Below, in pieces: positions 49,434-56,816 of a stretch of DNA of 64,000 bases. How positions within the stretch are numbered: position 1 is the stretch's first letter; each line of letters begins with the position of its first letter. The position numbers were made by a program, and so were the translations under genes. The stretch covers positions 5,828,001 through 5,892,000 of the forward strand of contig NZ_JARUMJ010000001.1 in assembly GCF_036898465.1 (NCBI RefSeq). Reading direction: 5' to 3'. The stretch comes from Streptomyces sp. B21-105. GTDB taxonomy: Bacteria > Actinomycetota > Actinomycetes > Streptomycetales > Streptomycetaceae. The notes beneath the pieces were generated by a model that saw only the letters and a list, made by a program, of their open reading frames with translations, had not been told where the DNA came from and searched no databases.

Positions 49434-51257
49434 GTGGCGCGCGACATCGCGGCTTCCCCCGTCATTCCCACCCAGCACCAGGAACTCGTCTCCTGGGTGA
49501 ACGAGATCGCCGAACTGACGCAGCCGGACAACGTGGTCTGGTGTGACGGATCCGAGACCGAGTACGAGCGACTGTGCGAGGAGCTCGTCGAGCAGGGCAC
49601 GTTCCGCAAACTCGACCCGATCAAGCGCCCCAACTCCTACTACGCGGCCTCCGACCCGACCGACGTCGCCCGGGTCGAGGACCGCACCTTCATCTGCTCC
49701 GAGAAGGAGGAGGACGCGGGTCCCACGAACCACTGGAAGGCCCCCGCCGAGATGCGGGAGATCTTCACCGGTGAGAAGGGCCTGTTCCGCGGCTCGATGC
49801 GGGGCCGCACGATGTACGTCGTCCCCTTCTGCATGGGCCCGCTGGGCTCACCGCTGTCCGCGATCGGCGTCGAGATCACCGACTCCGCCTACGTCGCCGT
49901 GTCCATGCGCACCATGACCCGCATGGGACAGCCGGTCCTGGACGAACTCGGCCCCGACGGGTTCTTCGTGCGTGCCGTGCACACGCTCGGAGCGCCGCTC
50001 GCCGAGGGCGAGGCCGACGTGCCGTGGCCCTGCAACTCGACCAAGTACATCTCGCACTTCCCCGAGAGCCGCGAGATCTGGTCCTACGGTTCCGGCTACG
50101 GCGGCAACGCGCTGCTCGGCAAGAAGTGCTACGCGCTGCGCATCGCCTCCGTCATGGCCCGGGACGAGGGCTGGCTGGCCGAGCACATGCTGATCCTCAA
50201 ACTCACGCCGCCCACCGGCGAGTCCAAGTACGTCGCCGCCGCCTTCCCCAGCGCTTGCGGCAAGACCAACCTCGCCATGTTGGAGCCCACCGTCTCCGGC
50301 TGGACGGTCGAGACGATCGGCGACGACATCGCCTGGATGCGCTTCGGCGAGGACGGCCGGCTGTACGCGATCAACCCCGAGGCCGGCTTCTTCGGCGTCG
50401 CGCCCGGCACCGGCGAGCACACCAACGCCAACGCGATGAAGACGCTGTGGGGCAACTCGGTCTTCACCAACGTCGCCCTCACCGACGACGGCGACGTGTG
50501 GTGGGAGGGCATGACGGAGGAGACCCCGGCGCACCTCACCGACTGGAAGGGCAACGACTGGACCCCGGAGTCCGGGGTTCCGGCCGCCCACCCCAACGCC
50601 CGCTTCACCACGCCCGCGGCGCAGTGCCCGATCATCGCGCCCGAGTGGGAGGACCCCAAGGGCGTGCCGATCTCGGCGATCCTCTTCGGCGGCCGGCGCG
50701 CGAGCGCGGTCCCGCTGGTGACCGAGTCCTTCGACTGGAACCACGGCGTCTTCCTCGGCGCGAACGTGGCGAGCGAGAAGACGGCCGCCGCCGAGGGCAA
50801 GGTCGGCGAGCTGCGCCGCGACCCGTTCGCCATGCTGCCGTTCTGCGGTTACAACATGGGCGACTACATGGGTCACTGGGTCGATGTCGCCAAGGGCAAG
50901 GACCAGGCGAAACTCCCGAAGATCTACTACGTCAACTGGTTCCGCAAGAACGACGAGGGGCAGTTCGTCTGGCCCGGCTTCGGGGAGAACAGCCGCGTCC
51001 TGAAGTGGATCGTCGAGCGTCTGGACGGCCACGCCGAGGGCGTCGAGACCCCGATCGGCATCCTGCCGACGAAGGACGCCCTCGACACCAAGGGCCTCGA
51101 ACTCGACGACGAGGACCTCGACTTCCTCCTCTCCGTCGACAAGGAGATCTGGCGCGAGGAGGCCGCCCTGGTCCCCGAGCACCTCAACACCTTCGGCGAC
51201 CACACCCCGAAGGAACTGTGGGACGAGTACCGCGCGCTGGTGAAGCGCCTGGGCTGA
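49434..51257 (+). CDS. pckA: Phosphoenolpyruvate carboxykinase (GTP)
   Basis: A 607-residue enzyme turning oxaloacetate plus GTP into phosphoenolpyruvate and CO2, the first step of gluconeogenesis from TCA intermediates. The P-loop [12 protein letters not shown] holds the catalytic Cys and Lys near residue 275; the substrate block SRE-type [25 protein letters not shown] with metal Asp, and the C-terminal [22 protein letters not shown] are characteristic of the GTP-using class. The GTG start was chosen because AGGAGCAATC directly precedes it. A 17-base-pair hairpin follows the stop, so it is monocistronic. Expression probably responds to carbon source. Confidence 0.96.
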   Translation: MARDIAASPVIPTQHQELVSWVNEIAELTQPDNVVWCDGSETEYERLCEELVEQGTFRKLDPIKRPNSYYAASDPTDVARVEDRTFICSEKEEDAGPTNHWKAPAEMREIFTGEKGLFRGSMRGRTMYVVPFCMGPLGSPLSAIGVEITDSAYVAVSMRTMTRMGQPVLDELGPDGFFVRAVHTLGAPLAEGEADVPWPCNSTKYISHFPESREIWSYGSGYGGNALLGKKCYALRIASVMARDEGWLAEHMLILKLTPPTGESKYVAAAFPSACGKTNLAMLEPTVSGWTVETIGDDIAWMRFGEDGRLYAINPEAGFFGVAPGTGEHTNANAMKTLWGNSVFTNVALTDDGDVWWEGMTEETPAHLTDWKGNDWTPESGVPAAHPNARFTTPAAQCPIIAPEWEDPKGVPISAILFGGRRASAVPLVTESFDWNHGVFLGANVASEKTAAAEGKVGELRRDPFAMLPFCGYNMGDYMGHWVDVAKGKDQAKLPKIYYVNWFRKNDEGQFVWPGFGENSRVLKWIVERLDGHAEGVETPIGILPTKDALDTKGLELDDEDLDFLLSVDKEIWREEAALVPEHLNTFGDHTPKELWDEYRALVKRLG

Positions 51258-51334
51258 CTCCCGTCCGAGACTCCGCGGCCGGTTTGGGGATGCCCTGACC
51301 AGCGATCGTCACGACCGGCCGCGGTGCGGTACCG

Positions 51335-51374
51335 GACACCCCCACGAGAGGCTTTCGCCTCTCGTGGGGGTGTC
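51335..51374 (+). terminator. Strong terminator of pckA
   Basis: A 17-base-pair perfect stem (51335-51351 with 51358-51374) with loop CTTTCG, followed by GTTTGC. Confidence 0.85.
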
Positions 51375-51402
51375 GTTTGCGAACTGGGCCTAGCCGCACC
51401 AC

Positions 51403-51516
51403 ACGGAACAGAAACGCCCGGAAGGCATCGCCCAAGAGCTGGGGCACGCCTTCATGGCGTTGGAGGAGGCGGAGCGGCAGGGTCTGCTGCCGTCCTTCGA
51501 GGACTGCGTCGCGTAG
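51403..51516 (+). pseudogene. Possible 3' fragment of an unidentified gene
   Basis: One frame reads TEQKRPEGIAQELGHAFMAL and continues EEAERQGLLPSFEDCVA before TAG. It has protein-like composition and helical spacing but no start codon or upstream part; a stop lies just before it and the pckA terminator precedes that. It resembles the C-terminal tail of a small regulatory or toxin-antitoxin-like protein, but I cannot name it. It lies at the left border of the accessory tract. Confidence 0.35.
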
Positions 51517-51805
51517 CGGGGAATCCTCGGCAGCGGCGCCGGAGAGGGGACGCCGTGCAACTGCCCTGAGGCTGCCCTTCGGTGAATTCCACCCTTTCGG
51601 CGGAATGGTGAAGCAGCGACGAGGGCATGGGTGTCGCCCGGGTGACCCGAAGCCACAATATCGGACGATCATTCATATTTCTTTCACAAAATGTGAAGGA
51701 TGTGCTTGTTGTTCGTGACCGTAGGTGAAGTGGCATGCGAGCGGCATGGAACTCACTCAGTGCGCGCTTGCTGCTGATCCCCTCCCCATCGTGAGGAAGG
51801 TTCAC
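51517..51805. other. Upstream region of the collagen-like gene, partly AT-rich
   Basis: About 290 bases without a gene. Positions 51655-51720 are unusually AT-rich for this chromosome and contain the dyad TTCAC-AAAAT-GTGAA (51683-51697). This is the likely promoter region of the collagen-like protein gene. Confidence 0.5.
51683..51697. promoter_or_regulatory. TTCAC-N5-GTGAA dyad upstream of the collagen-like gene
   Basis: A perfect 5-5-5 inverted repeat in an AT-rich patch, about 110 bases before the TTG start. It could bind a regulator; the half-sites TTCAC/GTGAA are too general to name one. Confidence 0.4.
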
Positions 51806-52792
51806 TTGAACCGTAGAACGATTCGAATCTCGCGCCTGAAATCCGCCACGCTCGTCTCGGCGGGCGCGGTCGCCGTGGCGCTCAGCGTCGTCCCGAGCGC
51901 GGTGGCCGTCGCCGACGTGGCGCGTCAGCCGGGCACCGACAGTTCCGTGACGCCGCTGCGTCCGATCGAGCGGCCCTCCGCGGCCATCGCCGACGCGATC
52001 CGCAGGGCGGGCGCCGAGGGCCAGGCGACGGTGCAGTCCGACCGCGCCATGAGGTCCGCCGCGGACAGGGACAAGGACAAGCACCACAGCGGCCGTGACC
52101 ACGCCGGCCCCCGGGGGCCGCGCGGCCCCCAGGGCCACGAGGGCAGGCCGGGGAAGCCGGGCAAGCCCGGAAAGCCGGGGAAGCCCGGCAAGCAGGGCCC
52201 GCCCGGCCCGCAGGGCCCGCAGGGTTTCCAGGGAACCGACGGTGCTGACGGCGCCGATGGAGCCGACGGCGCGCAGGGCAACCAGGGGTTCCAGGGCAAT
52301 CAGGGCTTCCAGGGCAACCAGGGGTTCCAGGGTGACCCGGGAGCACAGGGCAACCAGGGGTTCCAGGGTGACCCGGGGGCGCAGGGCTTCCAGGGGTTCC
52401 AGGGTGACCAGGGGCCGCAGGGTTTCCAGGGTGACTCGGGGGCGCAGGGGTTCCAGGGGTTCCAGGGAACCCAGGGTGACCCGGGGGCGCAGGGCTTCCA
52501 GGGCAACCAGGGCAACCAGGGCAACCAGGGCAACCAGGGGTTCCAGGGCGTTCAGGGCGGCGTCGGCAGCAACCTGTACGTCAAGACCGCGACGGGGGCG
52601 GGAGGTGCCATCGCCACCTGTGATCTCGGGGACGTGGCCACCGGCGGCGGGGCCACGAACAACGGCGGCAATATCCGGGACAACTCCCCGGTCGGCGGCA
52701 CGCCCACTTCGCCGCCCACGGGATGGACGGCCAGCGTGGCGAACGACAGCTCCGTCCAGGTCTTCGTGGTCTGCGCCGACGTGATGCCGTAG
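51806..52792 (+). CDS. Secreted collagen-like protein with Gly-X-Y repeats
   Basis: A 328-residue exported protein. The TTG start is supported by GAGGAAGG 6 bases upstream and opens a signal peptide (LKSATLVSAGAVAVALSVVPSAVA). A linker rich in charged residues (RDKDKHHSGRDH) leads to about 50 uninterrupted Gly-X-Y triplets at roughly residues 101-251. The first part is collagen-like (GPRGPRGPQG, then GKPGKPGKPGKPGK), the second is dominated by GFQGNQ, GDPGAQ and GADGADGADG with little proline. The last 77 residues form a small non-collagen domain with two Cys (TCDLGDV and VCADVMP), plausibly the trimerisation head. Bacterial collagens are surface or spore-coat fibres. It has no sortase signal, so it is probably released or held by other means. 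Confidence 0.9.
   Translation: MNRRTIRISRLKSATLVSAGAVAVALSVVPSAVAVADVARQPGTDSSVTPLRPIERPSAAIADAIRRAGAEGQATVQSDRAMRSAADRDKDKHHSGRDHAGPRGPRGPQGHEGRPGKPGKPGKPGKPGKQGPPGPQGPQGFQGTDGADGADGADGAQGNQGFQGNQGFQGNQGFQGDPGAQGNQGFQGDPGAQGFQGFQGDQGPQGFQGDSGAQGFQGFQGTQGDPGAQGFQGNQGNQGNQGNQGFQGVQGGVGSNLYVKTATGAGGAIATCDLGDVATGGGATNNGGNIRDNSPVGGTPTSPPTGWTASVANDSSVQVFVVCADVMP
52200..52560. repeat. Coding repeats in the collagen-like gene
   Basis: In-frame repeats built from 9-base Gly-X-Y units: CAGGGCAACCAGGGC-like, CAGGGTGACCCGGGG-like and CAGGGGTTCCAGGG units recur in higher-order blocks of 36-54 bases. Such tracts expand and contract by slippage or recombination, so repeat number probably differs among strains. 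Confidence 0.7.
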
Positions 52793-52920
52793 TCCTTCGT
52801 GAGCGGCGGTGCGGTACCGGCCGCCGGAGACCGGGCGTGCGCGGTGGGTGCCCTTCGAGGCTTCGGCTTCGGAGGGCACCGCCGCACGAGTACGTCCGAC
52901 CGTTCGACCGCACAACCCAC

Positions 52921-53232
52921 TCAGGGACCGAGGCCAATCTGGCGCCGGTGGCGAACGCCCCCGGCTACACCTTCGTCGGGGGCGACATCTGCGACCCGGA
53001 CGTGGTCGAAGAGGCCATGGCGGGCCAGGACGCGGTGGTGCACTTCGCCGCCGAGTCGCACGTCGACCGGTCGATCGAGGGGGCCGATCCGTTCGTCCGC
53101 ACCGATGTGCCGGGCCCGCAGGTGCTGCTCGACGCCGCCCGTCGGCACGGCGTCTGCCGCTTCGTCCAGGTGTCCACGGACGAGGTGTACGGCTCGACAG
53201 CCGAAGGGTCGTGGACCGAGGACCGGCCCTGA
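52921..53232 (+). pseudogene. Fragment of dTDP-glucose 4,6-dehydratase (RmlB/RfbB)
   Basis: One frame reads NLAPVANAPGYTFVGGDICD, then EEAMAGQDAVVHFAAESHVDRSI and VQVSTDEVYGSTAEGSW, ending at TGA 53232. It matches residues about 45-145 of RmlB, including the HFAAESHVDRSI block and the catalytic Thr-Asp-Glu in STDEVYG. The N-terminal nucleotide-binding loop is reduced to a decayed GFGFGGH-like stretch near 52858, and the C-terminal two-thirds with Tyr-x3-Lys is missing. The fragment is therefore dead. RmlB makes the 4-keto-6-deoxy intermediate of rhamnose and other deoxysugars. It lies between the collagen-like and glycosyltransferase genes. Confidence 0.8.
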
Positions 53233-53261
53233 ACAGGCGCGTCGGCCCTGAACAGACGCGA
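53224..53261. repeat. 19-bp tandem duplication
   Basis: CGGCCCTGAACAGGCGCGT (53224-53242) is followed at once by a copy with two changes (53243-53261). It covers the stop codon of the rmlB fragment, so the fragment's end may itself come from slippage. Confidence 0.65.
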
Positions 53262-53298
53262 GGCGCCCCGCGGGACCCATGAGTCCTGCGGGGCGCCT
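53261..53298. terminator. Long hairpin before the glycosyltransferase gene end
   Basis: AGGCGCCCCGCGGGAC (53261-53276) pairs with GTCCTGCGGGGCGCCT (53283-53298) with one G-U pair and loop CCATGA. It lies downstream of the convergent glycosyltransferase and the rmlB fragment and can serve both strands. Confidence 0.65.
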
Positions 53299-53331
53299 CC
53301 CGTACCCGGGACCGGGGCCGCCTGGACCCGC

Positions 53332-54606
53332 CTAGACCAGCAGCGGGCCGCCGCAACGCTCGGCGCCGTCCTTCACCGAGATGAGGTTGGCGATCACGTA
53401 CGAGATGTTCTTCTCGGAGTGCCACTGGGACGGGAAGCAGGTGGTCAGCCGGGAACTCTGGAACCTCGCCTCGATCTCCGGCACGAACGCGCGGTACTGG
53501 TCGTCCGTGTAGTACCAGAACGAGTTCTCGTTGTAGTAGGCGACGTGGGTCGGGTCCTGGTACGCGCCACGGCCGTCGGAGCTGGGGGTCGTGCTGAGGA
53601 GCATGCCGCCGGGCGCCAGCAGCCGGTACAGCTCGTTGATCAGGGGAATCTTGGCCGGCACGTGCTCCAGGAAGTCCACGGCCCGCAGCAGGCCGACGGA
53701 GTCGTCGGGCAGGTCCAGCCGGCCCGGCAGGGTCGCGACGATGTCGACGCCCTCACCCGGGTACTGGTCCACGCCCAGGTAACCGGGCGGCTTCCGGTGC
53801 GCTGCTCCGAGGTCCAGCGCGAGCAGCCCTCTGCGGTAGGTCCAGGCGAGGGCGTTGGCCTCGATGTACCTGTCGTACAGGGCGACCGTCTCGCTCTGGA
53901 TGTGCGCGTTGGTCTCCGGGTCGCGCTGGGTGTTCGCCGGGTGCATCCGCTGCAGGTACAGACAGCGGGGGATGTGGTGGAAGTCGCCGACGTGGAACAG
54001 ACGGCACATCAGGTCCTGGTCGTCCAGGACCGAGCGGGAGGCGTCGTAACCGCCGGCCGTCTCGTAGGCGTCCCGGCGGAACGCCCGTACGTGGTTGGGC
54101 GCGTACCAGATGTACGCGACGTTGTGCGGCGTCGGAGCCATCGCCCTGACCTGCAGCAGGTTCTGGCCGTCGACGCGCACGTCCTCGTAGTGCCAGCCGT
54201 GCGACTCGTTGAAACGGCTGTCGTCCCGTTTCCCGTCCTCGGTGATCTGCGCGGTGTTGCTGTAGACGAAGACCGCGTCGGGATTCTCGTCGAACGCCTT
54301 GCCGAGCTCCGCCAGGCACGCCTTCGCCAGCAGGTCGTCGTGGTCGAGTTCGACGAGGATCTCGCCGCGGGCCAGCTCACAGGCCCTGCGCTTCGCGGCT
54401 CCGACGCCGGTGACGTCGTCCGCGAACTCGATCCGGACCCGGTCGTCGGGGCGCTCCGGTCGCCAGCGGGCGCCGTTGTTGAGCAGGACGATCCACTCCC
54501 AGTCCGGACAGGTCTGCGCCTGCAGCGTCGCCAGGCAGTCGTCGAGGAAACGGGTTCGGTGGCTGGGGGTGAAGACGGAGAACCTCGGGGTGGCCGTCGA
54601 CGTCAT
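53332..54606 (-). CDS. Family 2 glycosyltransferase fused to a SAM-dependent methyltransferase
   Basis: A 424-residue bifunctional protein. Residues 1-245 form a GT-A, family 2 transferase: FSVFTPSHRTRFLDDCLATL, the sugar-nucleotide Asp in GEILVELDHDDLL (DHDD is the metal-binding DxD-like site), and the acceptor-side VLDDQDLMCRLFHVGDF. Residues 255-424 are a class I methyltransferase: motif I is altered to LALDLGAAHRKPPGYLGVDQ, then LLRAVDFLEHVP and LLAPGGMLLSTTPSSDGRG. Such fusions decorate glycans with methylated sugars. The ATG start follows GGGAGCACCAG. Next to a collagen-like protein and a deoxysugar gene fragment, it may glycosylate that protein, which is inference. Confidence 0.85.
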   Translation of the reverse strand: MTSTATPRFSVFTPSHRTRFLDDCLATLQAQTCPDWEWIVLLNNGARWRPERPDDRVRIEFADDVTGVGAAKRRACELARGEILVELDHDDLLAKACLAELGKAFDENPDAVFVYSNTAQITEDGKRDDSRFNESHGWHYEDVRVDGQNLLQVRAMAPTPHNVAYIWYAPNHVRAFRRDAYETAGGYDASRSVLDDQDLMCRLFHVGDFHHIPRCLYLQRMHPANTQRDPETNAHIQSETVALYDRYIEANALAWTYRRGLLALDLGAAHRKPPGYLGVDQYPGEGVDIVATLPGRLDLPDDSVGLLRAVDFLEHVPAKIPLINELYRLLAPGGMLLSTTPSSDGRGAYQDPTHVAYYNENSFWYYTDDQYRAFVPEIEARFQSSRLTTCFPSQWHSEKNISYVIANLISVKDGAERCGGPLLV

Positions 54607-54968
54607 CTGGTGCTCCCTGCTCGGCTCGATGGTCGCGGAGGCCGACTGAGAGCGGACCGCGGGCGTGCCGACGTGCCGGAGTCGACCACCGTCATGTGCG
54701 CCGACGTTACGAGTCCGTCGCGATGACGCCGCCGTTCGGCAGGCGCTTGTGGTGTACAGATCACCCGAATGGGCGGACCGCGGCGGACCGCAGCGATGCG
54801 CGGCTGCCGGGTGTCGTGGAGGAGCGGGACGACCGGTCGTGTGGGCGTGACACGGTCATGGCGCCCGGTCCGCGCGTCGCTGCGGGTGCACGCGGACCGG
54901 GGCCGTTCGAGGTCCCCGACGGGGAGTCCGGGGAAGCCGGGGGGAGTCCGGGATCCCCCGGGACGGGG
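54607..54968. other. Intergenic stretch
   Basis: About 360 bases. The left end is the promoter region of the glycosyltransferase (minus strand). The remainder has G-rich words (GGGGAGTCCGGGGAAGCCGGGGG near 54920) but no gene of recognisable family. Confidence 0.4.
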
Positions 54969-55427
54969 TCAGCCGGCGGTGCTCAGTTCCTGCTGCTCCG
55001 CCTGGCCGGCGGCGTGCGCGTCCATCCGCTGGGCCGCCAGGATCGCGGCGGCGGTGTCCGCGCGGGACGCCGCGACGACGAGGGCCCGGCCGGCGAGGGC
55101 GTGGGCCCGGTCGTGCAGGGCCGCGACGTGCGGCGCGGCCGGACCGGGGGCGTGGGACGAGCGGACCTGCGTCCGCCCGCCGCGCAGCCGGGCCACCTGC
55201 TGGGCGAGCCGGCCGGCCGCGGTGTCCAGGTCGGCGGACGGCGCCGTGGCCCGCAGCTCGTCGGTGACGGCGAGCAGCGCCGCGAGATGACCTGCGAGCT
55301 GGATGTCCAGCTCCTCCTCGCGGGAACGGTGGGGGAAGTCCGCGGGCGTGCCGGCCATCTTGGTGTGGGCGGACCTACCGGAAGTACCGGAAGTCCCGGA
55401 AGACTGGGTGCGGATCGGCTCGTACAT
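54969..55427 (-). CDS. Helical conserved hypothetical protein
   Basis: A 152-residue soluble protein without a signal. After a Ser/Thr-rich N-terminus (RTQSSGTSGTSGRS) it is almost fully alpha-helical and rich in Ala/Leu/Arg: LDIQLAGHLAALLAVTDELRA, LDTAAGRLAQQVARLRGG, HVAALHDRAHALAGRALVVAASRADTAAAILA. GGGAGGCCATCCTC precedes the ATG. On the minus strand TAGGAT at 55460-55465 is a candidate -10 box. The pattern could be a four-helix bundle. No family recognised; I recall similar genes at this locus in Streptomyces. Confidence 0.7.
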   Translation of the reverse strand: MYEPIRTQSSGTSGTSGRSAHTKMAGTPADFPHRSREEELDIQLAGHLAALLAVTDELRATAPSADLDTAAGRLAQQVARLRGGRTQVRSSHAPGPAAPHVAALHDRAHALAGRALVVAASRADTAAAILAAQRMDAHAAGQAEQQELSTAG

Positions 55428-55517
55428 GAGGATGGCCTCCCGTGCTGTCAGGAAACCATCCTAGCTTGGATCTCGTCTAAAGTTGAGGGATTCAAGAAGT
55501 CGTTGCCCGGATGATGT

Positions 55518-56729
55518 TTAAGTCTGGCTGTAGCCGTCCAGGAAGCGGGCGATCCGGCCGACCGCGTCCCGCAGATCCGTCGCCGTCGGCAGGGTGACGA
55601 CCCGGAAGTGGTCCGGCTCCGGCCAGTTGAAGCCGGTTCCCTGGACCACCATGATCTTCTCGCGGCGCAGCAGGTCGAGGACCATCTGCCGGTCGTCCCT
55701 GATCTTGAAGACCGCGGGGTCGAGGCGCGGGAAGAGGTACAGCGCCCCCTTCGGCCGCACGCAGCTGACGCCCGGGATCTGCGTCAGCAGCTCGTACGCC
55801 GTGTCCACCTGCTCCTTGAGCCGGCCGCCCGGCAGCACCAGGTCGTTGATCGTCTGGCGTCCGCTCAGGGCGGCCACCACCCCGTGCTGGCCCGGCATGT
55901 TCGCGCACAGGCGCATGTTCGCCAGGATCGTCAGGCCCTCGATGTAGGAGTCGGCGTGCGCGCGCGGGCCGGAGATCGACATCCAGCCGACCCGGTAGCC
56001 GGCCACCCGGTACGCCTTCGACATGCCGTTGAAGGTGAGGGTGAGCAGGTCGGGGGCGATCTTGGCGGTGGGGGTGTGGGTGGCGCCGTCGTAGAGGATC
56101 TTGTCGTAGATCTCGTCCGAGCAGATCAGCAGGTTGTGCCGGCGTGCGATGTCCGTCAGCCCCCGGATCATCGCCTCGTCGTAGACCGCGCCGGTCGGGT
56201 TGTTCGGGTTGATGATGACGAGCGCCTTGGTGCGGTCGGTGACCTTGCGCTCGATGTCGGCGAGGTCCGGCATCCAGTCCGCCTGCTCGTCGCAGCGGTA
56301 GTGCACGGCGGTGCCGCCGGACAGCGACACGGCGGCGGTCCACAGCGGGTAGTCCGGGGCCGGGACGAGCACCTCGTCGCCGTCGTCCAGCAGGCCCTGC
56401 ATCGCCATGACGATCAGCTCGGAGACGCCGTTGCCGATGAAGACGTGCTCGACGTCCGTCTCGATGCCGAGCGTCTGGTTGTGCATGACGACGGCCCGGC
56501 GCGCCGCCAGCAGGCCCTTGGCGTCGCCGTAGCCGTGCGCCGTGGAGACGTTGCGGAGGATGTCCTCCAGGATCTCCGGCGGGGCCTCGAAGCCGAAGGC
56601 GGCCGGGTTCCCGGTGTTCAGCTTGAGGATGCGGTGACCGGCCGCTTCCAGCCGCATCGCCTCCTCGAGAACCGGCCCCCGGATCTCGTAACAGACGTTG
56701 GCGAGCTTGGTCGACTGGATCACCTGCAT
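55518..56729 (-). CDS. Alanine-type PLP aminotransferase
   Basis: A 403-residue class I aminotransferase. The PLP Lys is in FNGMSKAYRVAGYRVGW near residue 238; other motifs are LNTGNPAAFGFEAP, NPNNPTGAVYD with the substrate Asn, CSDEIYDKI with its Asp/Tyr, and the C-terminal Arg in HFRVVTLP. Length and ANVCYEIRGPVLEEA at the start match the AlaA group (glutamate-pyruvate) rather than aspartate aminotransferase; substrate is likely alanine. ATG 56727-56729 is preferred over one 51 bases upstream, since TAAGCT ends 7 bases before it. Monocistronic. Confidence 0.9.
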   Translation of the reverse strand: MQVIQSTKLANVCYEIRGPVLEEAMRLEAAGHRILKLNTGNPAAFGFEAPPEILEDILRNVSTAHGYGDAKGLLAARRAVVMHNQTLGIETDVEHVFIGNGVSELIVMAMQGLLDDGDEVLVPAPDYPLWTAAVSLSGGTAVHYRCDEQADWMPDLADIERKVTDRTKALVIINPNNPTGAVYDEAMIRGLTDIARRHNLLICSDEIYDKILYDGATHTPTAKIAPDLLTLTFNGMSKAYRVAGYRVGWMSISGPRAHADSYIEGLTILANMRLCANMPGQHGVVAALSGRQTINDLVLPGGRLKEQVDTAYELLTQIPGVSCVRPKGALYLFPRLDPAVFKIRDDRQMVLDLLRREKIMVVQGTGFNWPEPDHFRVVTLPTATDLRDAVGRIARFLDGYSQT

Positions 56730-56736
56730 GTCTGGG

Positions 56737-56742
56737 AGCTTA
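56737..56742 (-). promoter_or_regulatory. -10 box of leaderless aminotransferase gene
   Basis: On the minus strand TAAGCT is followed by 7 bases and the ATG of the aminotransferase gene. Confidence 0.5.
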
Positions 56743-56816
56743 CGGCCCGGTAACGCCTCCGGGGGCGTGTTTTCCGCCACGTAAGGCGTGGATTTCGGGT
56801 GGTTTCCGGTGATCGC

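Noticed and set aside
52200..52560. Regular short repeats considered as a CRISPR array
   Set aside because: They are in-frame 9-base Gly-X-Y codon repeats with no unique spacers, and they lie inside a secreted collagen-like protein.
54696..55514. Plus-strand 272-codon frame
   Set aside because: Opposite the helical hypothetical gene, which has a good ribosome-binding site; product is Gly/Arg-rich low complexity.
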